From: Streptosporangiaceae bacterium
Lineage (GTDB): Bacteria; Actinomycetota; Actinomycetes; Streptosporangiales; Streptosporangiaceae
DNA: 64,000 bases
Assembly: GCA_025934375.1 (NCBI GenBank)
Contig: JAICYD010000014.1
Location: 1 to 64,000, forward strand
Direction: 5' to 3'
The position numbers and the translations under genes were made by a program. Numbering within the stretch: position 1 is the first letter of the stretch; every line of letters begins with the position of its first letter. Shown here one piece after another: positions 26,173-34,943 of the stretch. The notes below the pieces were generated by a model. The model was not told where the DNA came from and did no database searches. It saw only the letters and a program-made list of their open reading frames with translations.

Positions 26173-27567
26173 ATGGCCGCCGGCTTCGACGGACGACTCT
26201 CATACTGCTCGGATGTAGGGCAACAGGTTCGCCGGCCCGCGATAGGGTCGCGTTCATGGGATGGGGTTCGGAGCGGGGCCCAGGCTGTCTTGGAGACGCT
26301 GGACGGGGCGTTTGACGGCGACGGGATCGCCGTGGCCGTGGCCGCCGTCGACAGCGGCAGCGGGCCGGCGTTCGCTGGCACCGAGGGACTGCCCGGGGAC
26401 GCGCGGTTCGAGGTTGGCTCGATCACCAAGACCATGACGGCGGCGCTGCTCGCCAGCCTGGCCGGCGACGGCGTCCTGGCACTTGATGACGAGATCGGCC
26501 GCTGGCTGGACGCCGGGCCGAACGGGCGCATCACGCTGGAGCAACTCGCGACGCACACCTCTGGCCTACCGCGACTGGCCCCCAACCAGCCGGCCGGCCA
26601 GGCGAACCCGTACCGGGACTTCACCGCCAAGCGCGCCGAGGAAGGGCTGCGGGCCGCCACCCGGGCGCCCGGCGACGGGTCCCTTTACTCGAACTTCGGG
26701 TACCAGCTCCTCGGGCTGGCGCTGGAGCGGGCCAGCGGCCAGCGCTACCAGGACCTGCTGGCGCGACGGCTGCTCGGGCCGCTCGGGATGACCAGCTCCG
26801 GCGTCGGCGCGGCCGGCGGCGGCACCCGGCTGACCGGGCACGCGGGCGGCAAGCCCGCCGGGCACTGGGATTTCGCGCTGCCGGGACCGGGCGCCGTGGA
26901 GGCGACCATCGGCGACCTCGCGCGCTACCTGGCCGCCTGCCTGGCCCCGCCGGACGGCCCGCTCGGCACCGCGATCCGGTTGTGCCAGCAGCCGCACGTG
27001 CGCATCGACGGCCGTCATGCGGGCGGTCTGGCCTGGGTCATCACCGACGGGCTGCTGTTCCACAACGGCGGAACCGGCGGGTTCTCGGCGTCGATGACGA
27101 TCGACCAGGCCGCCGGGCACGCCGTGGCCGCGCTGGTGAACACCGGCGGCAGCGCGGTCTCGCTGCTCGACGCGGCCGTCATGACGGCCGTGAAGGGCAG
27201 CGACCCGCGCCAGGTCCGGCCGCGGGATACCGGTGAGTCAGCGGGGCCCGAATGGGACGAGCGAGCCGGCGCGCTGGCGCGCGCGCTGCTCGGCGGCGAC
27301 TACGCCGGCGTCCGCCAGATGCTGCAGCCGCAGGCCCAGCAGGCGCTGACGGCCGAGCGCATCGGCCAGATGTGGCAGCTCGCACTCGCCCAGATCGGCG
27401 AGCCCGGGCCAGTCGCAGCGTCGTGCCGCCCCCAGCCCGGCGGCGTGGCCGCCCTGATCACCTTTACCGGCAGCAACGGCCCGCTGTCGCTCCTGGCCGG
27501 GTTCACCCCGTCCGGCCAGGTCGCGCTGCTGCGCGTCATCGCCCCGGGCGAGGCGCTGCCCTGGTGA
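26173..27567 (+). CDS. Serine hydrolase, class C beta-lactamase/PBP fold
   Basis: This protein of up to 464 residues contains the S-x-x-K active site in FEVGSITKTMTAALLAS (Ser near residue 79) and the Y-x-N motif in YSNFGYQLLGLALE. A C-terminal extension of about 110 residues follows the catalytic domain and may bind ligand. No clear signal peptide is visible, so it may be cytoplasmic. The start is uncertain: ATG 26173 lies only 12 bp from the divergent gene, and no later ATG is in frame. TTG 26290 is possible. It is likely an esterase, peptidase or beta-lactamase-related hydrolase. Confidence 0.82.
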   Translation: MAAGFDGRLSYCSDVGQQVRRPAIGSRSWDGVRSGAQAVLETLDGAFDGDGIAVAVAAVDSGSGPAFAGTEGLPGDARFEVGSITKTMTAALLASLAGDGVLALDDEIGRWLDAGPNGRITLEQLATHTSGLPRLAPNQPAGQANPYRDFTAKRAEEGLRAATRAPGDGSLYSNFGYQLLGLALERASGQRYQDLLARRLLGPLGMTSSGVGAAGGGTRLTGHAGGKPAGHWDFALPGPGAVEATIGDLARYLAACLAPPDGPLGTAIRLCQQPHVRIDGRHAGGLAWVITDGLLFHNGGTGGFSASMTIDQAAGHAVAALVNTGGSAVSLLDAAVMTAVKGSDPRQVRPRDTGESAGPEWDERAGALARALLGGDYAGVRQMLQPQAQQALTAERIGQMWQLALAQIGEPGPVAASCRPQPGGVAALITFTGSNGPLSLLAGFTPSGQVALLRVIAPGEALPW

Positions 27568-27571
27568 CAAC

Positions 27572-27592
27572 TCCACGGGAGGGCTCCGTGGA
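27572..27592 (+). terminator. Hairpin after the serine hydrolase gene
   Basis: TCCACGG (27572-27578) and CCGTGGA (27586-27592) form a 7-bp stem with a 7-base loop, beginning five bases after the stop codon. No T-run follows, as is common in actinomycetes. Confidence 0.45.
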
Positions 27593-27666
27593 CGGCCGCC
27601 GACCGGTCATGATGATGACAACATGCCCCGGACCGGCCGGCCGACCGGCAGAAAGGCCCAGATTCG

Positions 27667-28191
27667 ATGACTGACCCGAACGTCGTGGAGCGCATTGAGG
27701 TCTCCCGAGCGATCGCCGCCGACCCCGCCGCGATCTTCGCTGTGCTGCGCGACCCGGACGGGCACGTCGCCATCGACGCCTCCGGGATGCTCATGGCGGC
27801 CACTGGCTCACCCGCCAGCGCCGCGGGCGACACCTTCGTGATCCACATGGACCGCGACGCCCTGCGCGACGTGAAGCTCGAGGAATACGACGTGACGGTG
27901 GTGTTCGTGACCTATGAGCAAGACCGCGAGATCGCCTGGAGCGTGGGAGCGAACGCCGACCAGCGATTCGGCCATGTCTACGGCTACCGCCTCGAGCCGA
28001 TCCCAGAAGGAACTCTGGTGACGCAGTACTACGACTGGTCAGGGGTCAGCGAGAAGCTCAAGTCACGGGTGCCGTTCCCGGTAGTCCCCGAATCGGCGCT
28101 CCGCGCGACTCTCGGGATCCTCGCCCGCACCGTCGCCCCCGGGGCGAAGCGACCCGGCGCGGGGACCCCGTCCTGGGAACGCTGGAGCTGA
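27667..28191 (+). CDS. SRPBCC (polyketide cyclase/START-like) protein
   Basis: This 174-residue protein has the helix-grip START fold pattern. The N-terminus VERIEVSRAIAADPAAIFAVLRDPDGH is followed by beta strands including FGHVYGYRLEPIPEGTLVTQYYDWS and a C-terminal helix. Such proteins bind hydrophobic ligands. No partner gene suggests a substrate. ATG 27667 follows AGAAAGG by a suitable gap. Confidence 0.85.
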   Translation: MTDPNVVERIEVSRAIAADPAAIFAVLRDPDGHVAIDASGMLMAATGSPASAAGDTFVIHMDRDALRDVKLEEYDVTVVFVTYEQDREIAWSVGANADQRFGHVYGYRLEPIPEGTLVTQYYDWSGVSEKLKSRVPFPVVPESALRATLGILARTVAPGAKRPGAGTPSWERWS

Positions 28192-28287
28192 CGCACGGCC
28201 GGATTAGGCGATTTAGGTATACTTTTTTGCGTGGCCTATGAAGAGATATGGACCCCGCTGCCCACTGCCTGACCCCAGGAGACTGCC

Positions 28288-29769
28288 ATGCCGAGCACCG
28301 CGGCCCAGCCGACGGCATCCCTGGCAGGCGCGGCGAGCGGCGCTTCGCCGCGCAAGAGCAAGCTAGCCGCGCGGATCGCGCGCGCGATCGAGGGCGACGT
28401 GATCGCCGCCGACTGGCCGGTGGGCTCGATGATCGGCTCGGAGCCGGAGCTGATCGAGCGGTACGGGGTTAGCCGGGCGGTCTTCCGCGAGGCGGTCCGC
28501 CTGGTCGAGCACCACCAGGTCGCGCGGATGCGCCGGGGACGATCCGGCGGCCTGAGGGTCATCGCCCCGGACGCCGCCGCGGCCGTGAGCGCGGCCGTGG
28601 TCTACCTCGAGCACACGGGCACCACGGTGGACGACCTGCTGAGGGCGCGATCGCTGCTCGAGCCGCTCGCGGCGGCGCAGGCCGCCCGGCACATCTCGGA
28701 AGAGGACATAAAGGCGCTGCGAGACGCCGCCGCGCAAAAGACCGGGACGCCTCCCGACGGACAGATCCTCGCCGCCTACGGCAGCCTGCACGTCACCATG
28801 GCCAGGCTCAGCGGTAACCCGGTTCTCCAGCTCTTCGTCGAGGTGCTGGCTCAGCTCACGGAACGCTACGCCAAGGTCCGCCGCACGACGAGGGCCGATC
28901 GCGACGCGACCGCGCGGGAGGTGGACCGCGCGCACCTCGCACTCGTGGACGCGGTGGTGGCCGGTGACGCCGCGACTGCCCAGCACTGCATGTCCGCCCA
29001 CCTGGCAGCGGTAGACCAGTGGTTCGCGGGCACCCAGCGGCGGATCGTCGCGCGCCGGCCGGCGGCCGCCTCGGAGCGGGCGGGCGGCGGCCACAAGCTC
29101 GCGGAGGTCATCGCCGAGGAGATCCGCGCCGACATCGTCCGCGGCCGGTGGCAGGTCGGCGACGTGATCGACTCAGAGATCGGCCTCGTGGAGCGCTATG
29201 ACGTCAGCCGGTCCGCGATCCGGGAGGCGGTGCGGCTGCTGGAGCACCATTCGATCGCGTGGATGCGGCGCGGCCCGAACGGAGGGCTGATCGTCGCCGA
29301 GCCCGACCTCGACGCCGGCGTCGAGGCGATGGCGCTGTACCTGGGCTACCGGGGCGCCACCGCCGCTCACCTGCTGCTGGTCCGCAAGGAGCTGGAACTC
29401 GGGTGCGTTGACCTGGTGGCCGGCCGGTCCAGCGAACCATGGGTACGTGAGCGCCTCGAGCAGGCGCTGACCGTCAGCCCTGACGCGCCCGCCGCGGAGG
29501 TGAACCGGCTCGCCAACGAGCTCCACCTCGCCGTGGCCGAGCTCGCCGGCAACCCGGTGCTCGCCTTCTTGATCCGCACCCTCACCAGCCTGTCCGCCCG
29601 CCACGTCGCGGTCGCGCCCGGCATCCAGCCGCTCCCCGCGCAAACGCCCGCCGAGGCCGTCGCGCACGCTCACCTGGCCATCGTCGCGGCGATCGCGTCC
29701 GGGGACCGGGGGCTGGCCCGGCGCCGGATGGCCCGGCACCTGGACGCGCTCTCGCTCTGGTGGCACTGA
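28288..29769 (+). CDS. Tandem double GntR/FadR-type regulator
   Basis: This 493-residue protein contains two complete copies of a GntR winged helix plus FCD effector domain. The first HTH is around GSEPELIERYGVSRAVFREAVRLVEHH (about residues 50-76) and the second around DSEIGLVERYDVSRSAIREAVRLLEHH (about 294-320). Each is followed by a helical FCD half. Single FadR-type proteins dimerise, so a fused pair may act as an intrachain pseudo-dimer. It sits upstream of, and opposite to, an SDR/TetR/acyl-CoA carboxylase group, suggesting acyl-CoA or steroid-type effectors. An AT-rich stretch with TATACT (28218) precedes it. Confidence 0.88.
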   Translation: MPSTAAQPTASLAGAASGASPRKSKLAARIARAIEGDVIAADWPVGSMIGSEPELIERYGVSRAVFREAVRLVEHHQVARMRRGRSGGLRVIAPDAAAAVSAAVVYLEHTGTTVDDLLRARSLLEPLAAAQAARHISEEDIKALRDAAAQKTGTPPDGQILAAYGSLHVTMARLSGNPVLQLFVEVLAQLTERYAKVRRTTRADRDATAREVDRAHLALVDAVVAGDAATAQHCMSAHLAAVDQWFAGTQRRIVARRPAAASERAGGGHKLAEVIAEEIRADIVRGRWQVGDVIDSEIGLVERYDVSRSAIREAVRLLEHHSIAWMRRGPNGGLIVAEPDLDAGVEAMALYLGYRGATAAHLLLVRKELELGCVDLVAGRSSEPWVRERLEQALTVSPDAPAAEVNRLANELHLAVAELAGNPVLAFLIRTLTSLSARHVAVAPGIQPLPAQTPAEAVAHAHLAIVAAIASGDRGLARRRMARHLDALSLWWH

Positions 29770-29783
29770 CAATTGAGGCCACT

Positions 29784-30689
29784 TTATTTTAGAAGGGGTT
29801 TGCCCAGGTGGAAGGGCACGTCGGCGAAGCGGGCCGCCTCCTTGGCCAGTTCCTCCACCGTCCAGCGACCGTCCTTGCTGATGGCGTCGATGATCGCGAA
29901 CGGCTGGAACAGGTGCACGCCGCCGCCGGCCACGAAGAAGACGCGGCCCTTGATCGGGCAGTCCTCGGTAGCCAGGTACGCGACGAAGGGCGCCACGTTC
30001 GCCGGGTCCATCGCGTCGAACGCATCCCCCGATGGCTCCATCATCGAAGAGGTGCCCGGCGAGCCCTCGGTCAGGCGGGTACGGGCGGCCGGGGCGATCG
30101 CGTTGGCGCGGACGCCGTAGCGGGCCAGTTCCTGCTGCGCGATGATCGTGAGGGTGGCGATGCCGGTCTTCGCCGAGCCGTAATTCGACTGCCCGGGGTT
30201 GTTGTACAGGCCGGACGTCGACGTGGTGTTGATGACCGCCGGCTTGAGCTCGACGCCGTTCTTGTGCTGCGCGCGCCAGTACCCGGCGGCGGCCCGCAGC
30301 GGCATGAAGTGCCCGCGCAGGTGCACCTTGATGACGTCGTCCCACTCGGCGTCGGTCATGTTGATGATCGTCCGGTCGCGCAGGATCCCGGCGTTGTTGA
30401 CCAGGACGTGCAGCGCGCCGAACTCCGCGATCGCCTGTTCCACCAGCCGCTGGGCGCCGGCCGCGTCCGTCACGTCGTCACCGTTGGCGACCGCCCGTCC
30501 GCCGGCCGCCTTGATCTCCTCGACCACCTGCTGGGCCGGGGCCGCGTCACTGCCGGAGCCGTCGGCCGCGCCGCCCAGGTCGTTGACCACGACGGCGGCG
30601 CCTTCCCTCGCGAACAGCAGGGCGTGCTCCCGCCCGAGCCCGCGCCCGGCCCCGGTGATGATGGCCACGCGGCCGTCGAGTGCTCCCAC
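29784..30689 (-). CDS. SDR-family NAD(P)-dependent oxidoreductase (hydroxyacyl-CoA type)
   Basis: This 301-residue classical SDR has the cofactor motif TGAGRGLG (residues 12-19), NNAG (about 94-97) and catalytic Ser with YGSAK (about residues 168-172). The long N-terminal insert [18 protein letters not shown] and overall length resemble multifunctional-enzyme/(3R)-hydroxyacyl-CoA or steroid dehydrogenases. It is downstream of and co-directional with the TetR gene. A clear promoter lies between them (30731-30759), so it can be transcribed alone. Confidence 0.88.
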   Translation of the reverse strand: MGALDGRVAIITGAGRGLGREHALLFAREGAAVVVNDLGGAADGSGSDAAPAQQVVEEIKAAGGRAVANGDDVTDAAGAQRLVEQAIAEFGALHVLVNNAGILRDRTIINMTDAEWDDVIKVHLRGHFMPLRAAAGYWRAQHKNGVELKPAVINTTSTSGLYNNPGQSNYGSAKTGIATLTIIAQQELARYGVRANAIAPAARTRLTEGSPGTSSMMEPSGDAFDAMDPANVAPFVAYLATEDCPIKGRVFFVAGGGVHLFQPFAIIDAISKDGRWTVEELAKEAARFADVPFHLGKPLLK

Positions 30690-30730
30690 TTGCCTCTCCC
30701 TTGATCGAGGTATCAGCGGACGGTGACAAG

Positions 30731-30759
30731 ATAATAGGTGTACTCAATCCCATATACAA
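30731..30759 (-). promoter_or_regulatory. Sigma70-like promoter of the SDR gene
   Basis: On the minus strand TTGTAT (30759-30754) and TATTAT (30736-30731) are separated by exactly 17 bp. The start codon is 42 bp downstream of the -10. The spacer is unusually AT-rich for this genome. TetR or the double GntR protein could bind here. Confidence 0.6.
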
Positions 30760-30763
30760 CCGG

Positions 30764-31450
30764 TCAGGGACCCTGCAGGCCCTGGCCGCCGAGGACCTGC
30801 TGGAGGGCGGGCAGCAGGTCCTCAATTGGCTGGTCAGTCCGGAACGCAACGACGATGGTGCCGGCTGCGCCGTGGTCAGGCATCCGCGGGGTGAACAGGG
30901 CGATGACCTGGCGCAGGGCCTCGTCCACTTCCCGGGCCGGGTCGCGGCTCTGGCCGCGCAGCCAGCGGCGCAGCACGTGATTGTGCGCCGAGACGACCGC
31001 GGCCGCCATGAGCTCGGCCTGCAGCGACGCGGACTGCCCGCGGTCGGCCATCCACTCGGTGATGAACTCGCGGAACAATCGCTGGTAACGGGCCACGCTC
31101 ACGATCTCCCGGTCCCGCAGCACGGTCACCGTGCTGGTCAGCGCGTACCGGCGCCGGGCCAGGTCGCCCTCTTCGAGGTAGTGCAGCAGCACCAGCCGGA
31201 CCGCGTCGGAGACCGCGGCCAGCGCGGTGGCGTGGCTGGAGGACCGCAGCCGGTCACTGACCTGGCTCAGCAGCAGGTCGTGGTCGGGGAAGATGACGTC
31301 TTCCTTCGAGCGGTAATGCCGGAAGAACGTAGCCCGGCCCACCCCGGCTCGCTCGCTGATGTCATCAATCGTCGCCTGCTCGTAGCCACGCTCGTCGAAC
31401 AGGGCGAACGCGGCCTGCGCGAGCCGCTCACGCGCCGGTGGCTTGGTCAT
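30764..31450 (-). CDS. TetR-family transcriptional regulator
   Basis: This 228-residue protein has the TetR HTH at residues about 8-55, with [37 protein letters not shown]. The C-terminal helical ligand domain is of normal size. It diverges from the acyl-CoA carboxylase beta gene with 87 bp between them and lies upstream of the SDR gene. It therefore probably controls one or both. Direct repeats at 31503-31534 are candidate operators. Confidence 0.9.
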   Translation of the reverse strand: MTKPPARERLAQAAFALFDERGYEQATIDDISERAGVGRATFFRHYRSKEDVIFPDHDLLLSQVSDRLRSSSHATALAAVSDAVRLVLLHYLEEGDLARRRYALTSTVTVLRDREIVSVARYQRLFREFITEWMADRGQSASLQAELMAAAVVSAHNHVLRRWLRGQSRDPAREVDEALRQVIALFTPRMPDHGAAGTIVVAFRTDQPIEDLLPALQQVLGGQGLQGP

Positions 31451-31502
31451 GACCGCTCATCTTCGCTACTCCTGGGATGCTTCCGCCACTTGCGACCCTA
31501 CA

Positions 31503-31534
31503 TGAGACTGAGTATCGTTCTTCTGAGATCTAGT
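31503..31534. promoter_or_regulatory. Direct repeats in the TetR/carboxylase intergenic region
   Basis: TGAGACTGAGT (31503-31513) and TGAGATCTAGT (31524-31534) share 8 of 11 bases and are 21 bp apart, two helical turns. They lie just upstream of the carboxylase start. A TetR site is plausible but unproven. Confidence 0.35.
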
Positions 31535-31537
31535 GTC

Positions 31538-33151
31538 ATGGATGGTGGCTCCTTGAGCAAGGTTGCGCATGCCGACGATGGCGACCCGGACATCCACTCG
31601 ACGGCGGGGAAGATCGCTGACCTGGAGCGGCGCCGTCACGAGGCGGTGCACGCGGGGTCGGCGGCGGCGGTGGAAAAGCAGCACGCGCGCGGGAAGCTGA
31701 CCGCGCGGGAGCGGATCGCGCTCCTGCTTGACGAGGGAAGCTTCACCGAGTTCGACCAGCTGGCCCGGCACCGGGCGCACGAGTTCGGCATCCAGGGCAA
31801 CCGGCCCTACGGGGACGGCGTGGTCACCGGGCACGGCACGGTCGACGGGCGCCCGGTCGCGGTGTTCAGCCAGGACTTCACGGTCTTCGGCGGCAGCCTC
31901 GGCGAGGTCTACGGCGAGAAGATCGTCAAGGTCATGGACCACGCGATGAAGGCCGGCTGCCCGGTGGTCGGGTTCAACGACGGCGGCGGCGCCCGCATCC
32001 AGGAGGGCGTGGTCGCCCTGGGCCTGTTCGCCGAGATCTTCTTCCGCAACGTCCGCGCCTCCGGCGTCATCCCCCAGGTCTCCCTGATCATGGGCCCGGC
32101 AGCCGGCGGGGCGGTCTACTCCCCCGCCCTGACCGACTTCGTGGTGATGGTCGAGGGCACCAGCCACATGTTCATCACCGGCCCGGACGTCATCAAGACG
32201 GTGACCGGCGAGGACGTCACCTTCGAGGACCTCGGCGGCGCGCACGCGCACGCCACGAAGTCCGGCGTCGCCCACTACCAGGCCGCCGACGAGCAGGACG
32301 CCATCGGCTACGTCCGCGACCTGCTGTCCTACCTCCCCTCCAACAACCTGGAAGAGCCCCCCGTTGTCCCCGCCGCTACCGACGCCGGGGTCACCGCCTC
32401 CGACGAGGCCCTGGACGCCCTTATCCCCGACTCGGCTAGCCAGCCGTATGACATGCACGCGGTCATCGAGACCGTGCTCGACGCCGGCAGCTTCCTGGAG
32501 GTCCACGAGGGGTTCGCGCCCAACATCATCGTGGGCCTCGGCCGCGTCGAGGGCTCCCCGGTCGGCGTGGTGGCCAACCAGCCCCTGCAGTTCGCCGGCA
32601 CCCTGGACATCGACGCCTCCGAGAAGGCGGCCCGGTTCGTGCGCACCTGCGACGCGTTCTCGGTCCCGATCCTCACCTTCGTTGACGTACCGGGGTTCTT
32701 GCCCGGCGTCTCGCAGGAGTGGGCCGGCATCATCCGGCGCGGCGCCAAGCTGCTGTACGCCTACGCCGAGGCGACCGTCCCCAAGGTCACCGTCATCACC
32801 CGCAAGGCCTACGGCGGTGCCTACGACGTCATGGGCTCCAAGCACCTCGGCGGGGACATCAACCTGGCCTGGCCCACCGCGCAGATCGCGGTGATGGGCG
32901 CGTCCGGCGCGGTGAACATCTTGTACCGCCGGGACCTGGCCGCCGCCGACGACCCGGCGGCGCTGCGGGCCGAGAAGACCGCCGAGTACGAGGACACGCT
33001 GGCCAACCCGTACATCGCCGCCGAGCGTGGGTACGTGGACGCGGTGATCCGGCCGTCCGAGACCCGCCTCGCCGTCACCAGCGCCTTGCGCTCCCTGCGC
33101 ACCAAGCGAGAAACATTGCCACCCAAGAAGCACGGCAACATCCCGTTGTGA
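31538..33151 (+). CDS. Acyl-CoA (propionyl-CoA type) carboxylase beta subunit
   Basis: This 537-residue carboxyltransferase is of normal length. The N-terminal half has [35 protein letters not shown] and the oxyanion-type [15 protein letters not shown]. The C-terminal half has [33 protein letters not shown] and the terminal K-H-G-N-I-P. It transfers CO2 from biotin to propionyl- or another acyl-CoA. The biotinylated alpha subunit is not in the window. ATG 31538 is used; TTG 31553 is an alternative. Confidence 0.92.
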   Translation: MDGGSLSKVAHADDGDPDIHSTAGKIADLERRRHEAVHAGSAAAVEKQHARGKLTARERIALLLDEGSFTEFDQLARHRAHEFGIQGNRPYGDGVVTGHGTVDGRPVAVFSQDFTVFGGSLGEVYGEKIVKVMDHAMKAGCPVVGFNDGGGARIQEGVVALGLFAEIFFRNVRASGVIPQVSLIMGPAAGGAVYSPALTDFVVMVEGTSHMFITGPDVIKTVTGEDVTFEDLGGAHAHATKSGVAHYQAADEQDAIGYVRDLLSYLPSNNLEEPPVVPAATDAGVTASDEALDALIPDSASQPYDMHAVIETVLDAGSFLEVHEGFAPNIIVGLGRVEGSPVGVVANQPLQFAGTLDIDASEKAARFVRTCDAFSVPILTFVDVPGFLPGVSQEWAGIIRRGAKLLYAYAEATVPKVTVITRKAYGGAYDVMGSKHLGGDINLAWPTAQIAVMGASGAVNILYRRDLAAADDPAALRAEKTAEYEDTLANPYIAAERGYVDAVIRPSETRLAVTSALRSLRTKRETLPPKKHGNIPL

Positions 33152-33312
33152 CGCGGGCTGACCCTGAAGGAGCGTCGGCCCCCATGACGGCAGGGCCAAC
33201 TAAGACCTGCCTCAGCGGGCGAATAAGGAATTCTTCCCATGCGCCGGGGAGGGCCTTACGGCGAGACTCGTTGGTGACCGGCTATGACATGGCCGCAAAC
33301 CAAGGAGGAACG

Positions 33313-33447
33313 ATGAACCGCAACATCTCTCAGGGCACCCGTGGTCGGCTGGCTCGCTTCGGCCAGCGCGTCGCCGCGTTCGTCGCCGAGTGCAACTACG
33401 CCCAGACCCGGCTGACCAGCCTGCGGAACACCCCGGAGCGTTTCTGA
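33313..33447 (+). CDS. Small actinobacterial protein, 44 residues
   Basis: The ORF starts ATG 33313 with a strong AAGGAGG five bases upstream. It contains RLARFGQRVAAFVAECNYAQ followed by TRLTSLRNTPERF. I recall longer (about 75-90 residue) actinobacterial proteins with the A-F-x-A-E-C-N-Y-A-Q-R-R core that continue after a P-D-R-Y/F motif. This one stops there, so it is either a short variant or a truncated copy. The function is unknown. Confidence 0.7.
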   Translation: MNRNISQGTRGRLARFGQRVAAFVAECNYAQTRLTSLRNTPERF

Positions 33448-33613
33448 CCCCGGGGAGCTCCGCCGCGCCGGTCGCGGCGGCCCAGTACCGGTTGCCAGAC
33501 CGAGCCTGCGCCCAGAGCACATGGCGGGCGCTAGGTGGCTATTCCTCGATGGTGATTGGCCTATCGCCCTGGTGCGGCTGGAACAAGGCGAGACAGCACA
33601 TCACGGCTGCTTG

Positions 33614-34615
33614 TCAGCGAGCGCTTCCCCGGTCGGTGATGCGGGGCGCCACGAGCTCCACCCGGGGCGCGCCCGCGCCCAGGGGGTCGGTCATCCGGTG
33701 CACCAGGGCCTGGACCGCCAGGCGGCCCAGCTTGTTCGGGGACGTCTCGACCGCCGTGTAGGGCAGCGAGAACAGCTTCCCGAAGTCCTCGGAGAACGCA
33801 CCCACGACCGACAGGTCACCGGGCACGCGGATGCCGCGCGAGTACAAGACGGACGGCAGCGCGGCGATCACCGCGTCATTGTGGACGATCATCGCCGAGT
33901 CCTCGCGCGCGTCTAGTATGCGGTTGAGTTGCTGGTTGACGGCGGGCTGCTGGGTCTCGCCGAAGTATGAGCGGACGCGGATGCCGTAGGTCGCCGCCCG
34001 CTGGAGGGCGGCGTCCCTGAACCGCCACGCGTACCCGCCCCCGCGCTCGAAGACATGCGCGCGCGGGGTGATCAAGGTGATCTCCCGGTGGCCGCGCTCG
34101 GCGAGGTGATCGACGAGGATCCGGCCGGACGCCGCGAAGTCGAGGTCGAAGACGTCGAAGTCGTCGGGGACGCGCGGCAGGCCGACCATGGCGCCCGGCT
34201 GCCGCAGCTTGCGCATCACCGGCAGTCGCTTGTCCTCGTACGCCACGTTGAGCAGCATGACGCCGTCCACCATGCCGGAGCTGGCGATCCGCTGCACCGC
34301 GTGCGCCCCGTCGGCCTCGGTGACCATCAGGATGTCGTAGCCGGCCTCGCGCGCGGCATCGGAGATCGGCAGGACGTACTGCAGCATCGCCGGCGAGAAT
34401 TCATCCTCGAAGAACTGCACGAACAAGCCGATGACCATCGTCTGCGACGTGGCCAGCGCCCGCGCCCCGGCGTTGGGCGTGAAGCCCAGCTCCGCGATGG
34501 CCACCTCGATGCGGTCGCGCGTCTCCCTCGATATGGTTCGCTTGCCGGACAGCGCATAGGAGACTGTGCTCCGCGAGACGCCCGCGTGGCGGGCCACGTC
34601 CCCGATAGTCGGCAC
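33614..34615 (-). CDS. LacI-family transcriptional regulator
   Basis: This 333-residue protein has the LacI HTH at residues 1-27 (MPTIGDVARHAGVSRSTVSYALS) and a hinge helix PNAGARALA. A periplasmic-binding-protein-like sugar domain ends at VELVAPRITDRGSAR. It diverges from a secreted glycosidase. Three CGAACCGRTTCG-like operators lie between and before the two genes, one close to its own start. That fits repression of the glycosidase and autoregulation, relieved by a sugar. Confidence 0.92.
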   Translation of the reverse strand: MPTIGDVARHAGVSRSTVSYALSGKRTISRETRDRIEVAIAELGFTPNAGARALATSQTMVIGLFVQFFEDEFSPAMLQYVLPISDAAREAGYDILMVTEADGAHAVQRIASSGMVDGVMLLNVAYEDKRLPVMRKLRQPGAMVGLPRVPDDFDVFDLDFAASGRILVDHLAERGHREITLITPRAHVFERGGGYAWRFRDAALQRAATYGIRVRSYFGETQQPAVNQQLNRILDAREDSAMIVHNDAVIAALPSVLYSRGIRVPGDLSVVGAFSEDFGKLFSLPYTAVETSPNKLGRLAVQALVHRMTDPLGAGAPRVELVAPRITDRGSAR

Positions 34616-34633
34616 CTTCGCCTGCCTTCACCA

Positions 34634-34643
34634 GAACCGATTC
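34634..34643. promoter_or_regulatory. LacI operator 1 (GAACCGATTC)
   Basis: GAACCGATTC lies 19 bp upstream of the LacI start and matches the core of the two other sites in this intergenic region. Confidence 0.5.
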
Positions 34644-34671
34644 AGTGATGGTAGCGCTCTCGGGTGGTTTG

Positions 34672-34683
34672 CGAACCGGTTCG
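34672..34683. promoter_or_regulatory. LacI operator 2, perfect palindrome
   Basis: CGAACCGGTTCG is a perfect 12-bp palindrome with a central CG, as expected for LacI-family operators. It is in the LacI/glycosidase intergenic region. Confidence 0.65.
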
Positions 34684-34826
34684 ATTAAGCCAGTGAGGTC
34701 GTGCGGATCGTGCGCAGGGCCAGCCGCAGGTTCCTTGCTACGGTCAAAGAGCCTGCTGGCAAGCCATATTTGGCCGTGTTGCCTCCGATCTGGTCATGGA
34801 CAGGATGTCACGTAGTCGAACGGAAG

Positions 34827-34838
34827 CGAACCGATTCG
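34827..34838. promoter_or_regulatory. LacI operator 3 upstream of the glycosidase
   Basis: CGAACCGATTCG differs from operator 2 by one base and lies 106 bp before the glycosidase start, within its likely promoter region. Confidence 0.62.
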
Positions 34839-34943
34839 ATTGGCGTGAGGTATTGCGCGGCCGCCCGGCCAGGCTTACATTCCAAGCACCGCGATGGCCA
34901 TCGCAGCAACCGTCCCGTTCTCGCCCCCCTGAGGAGGACACAG

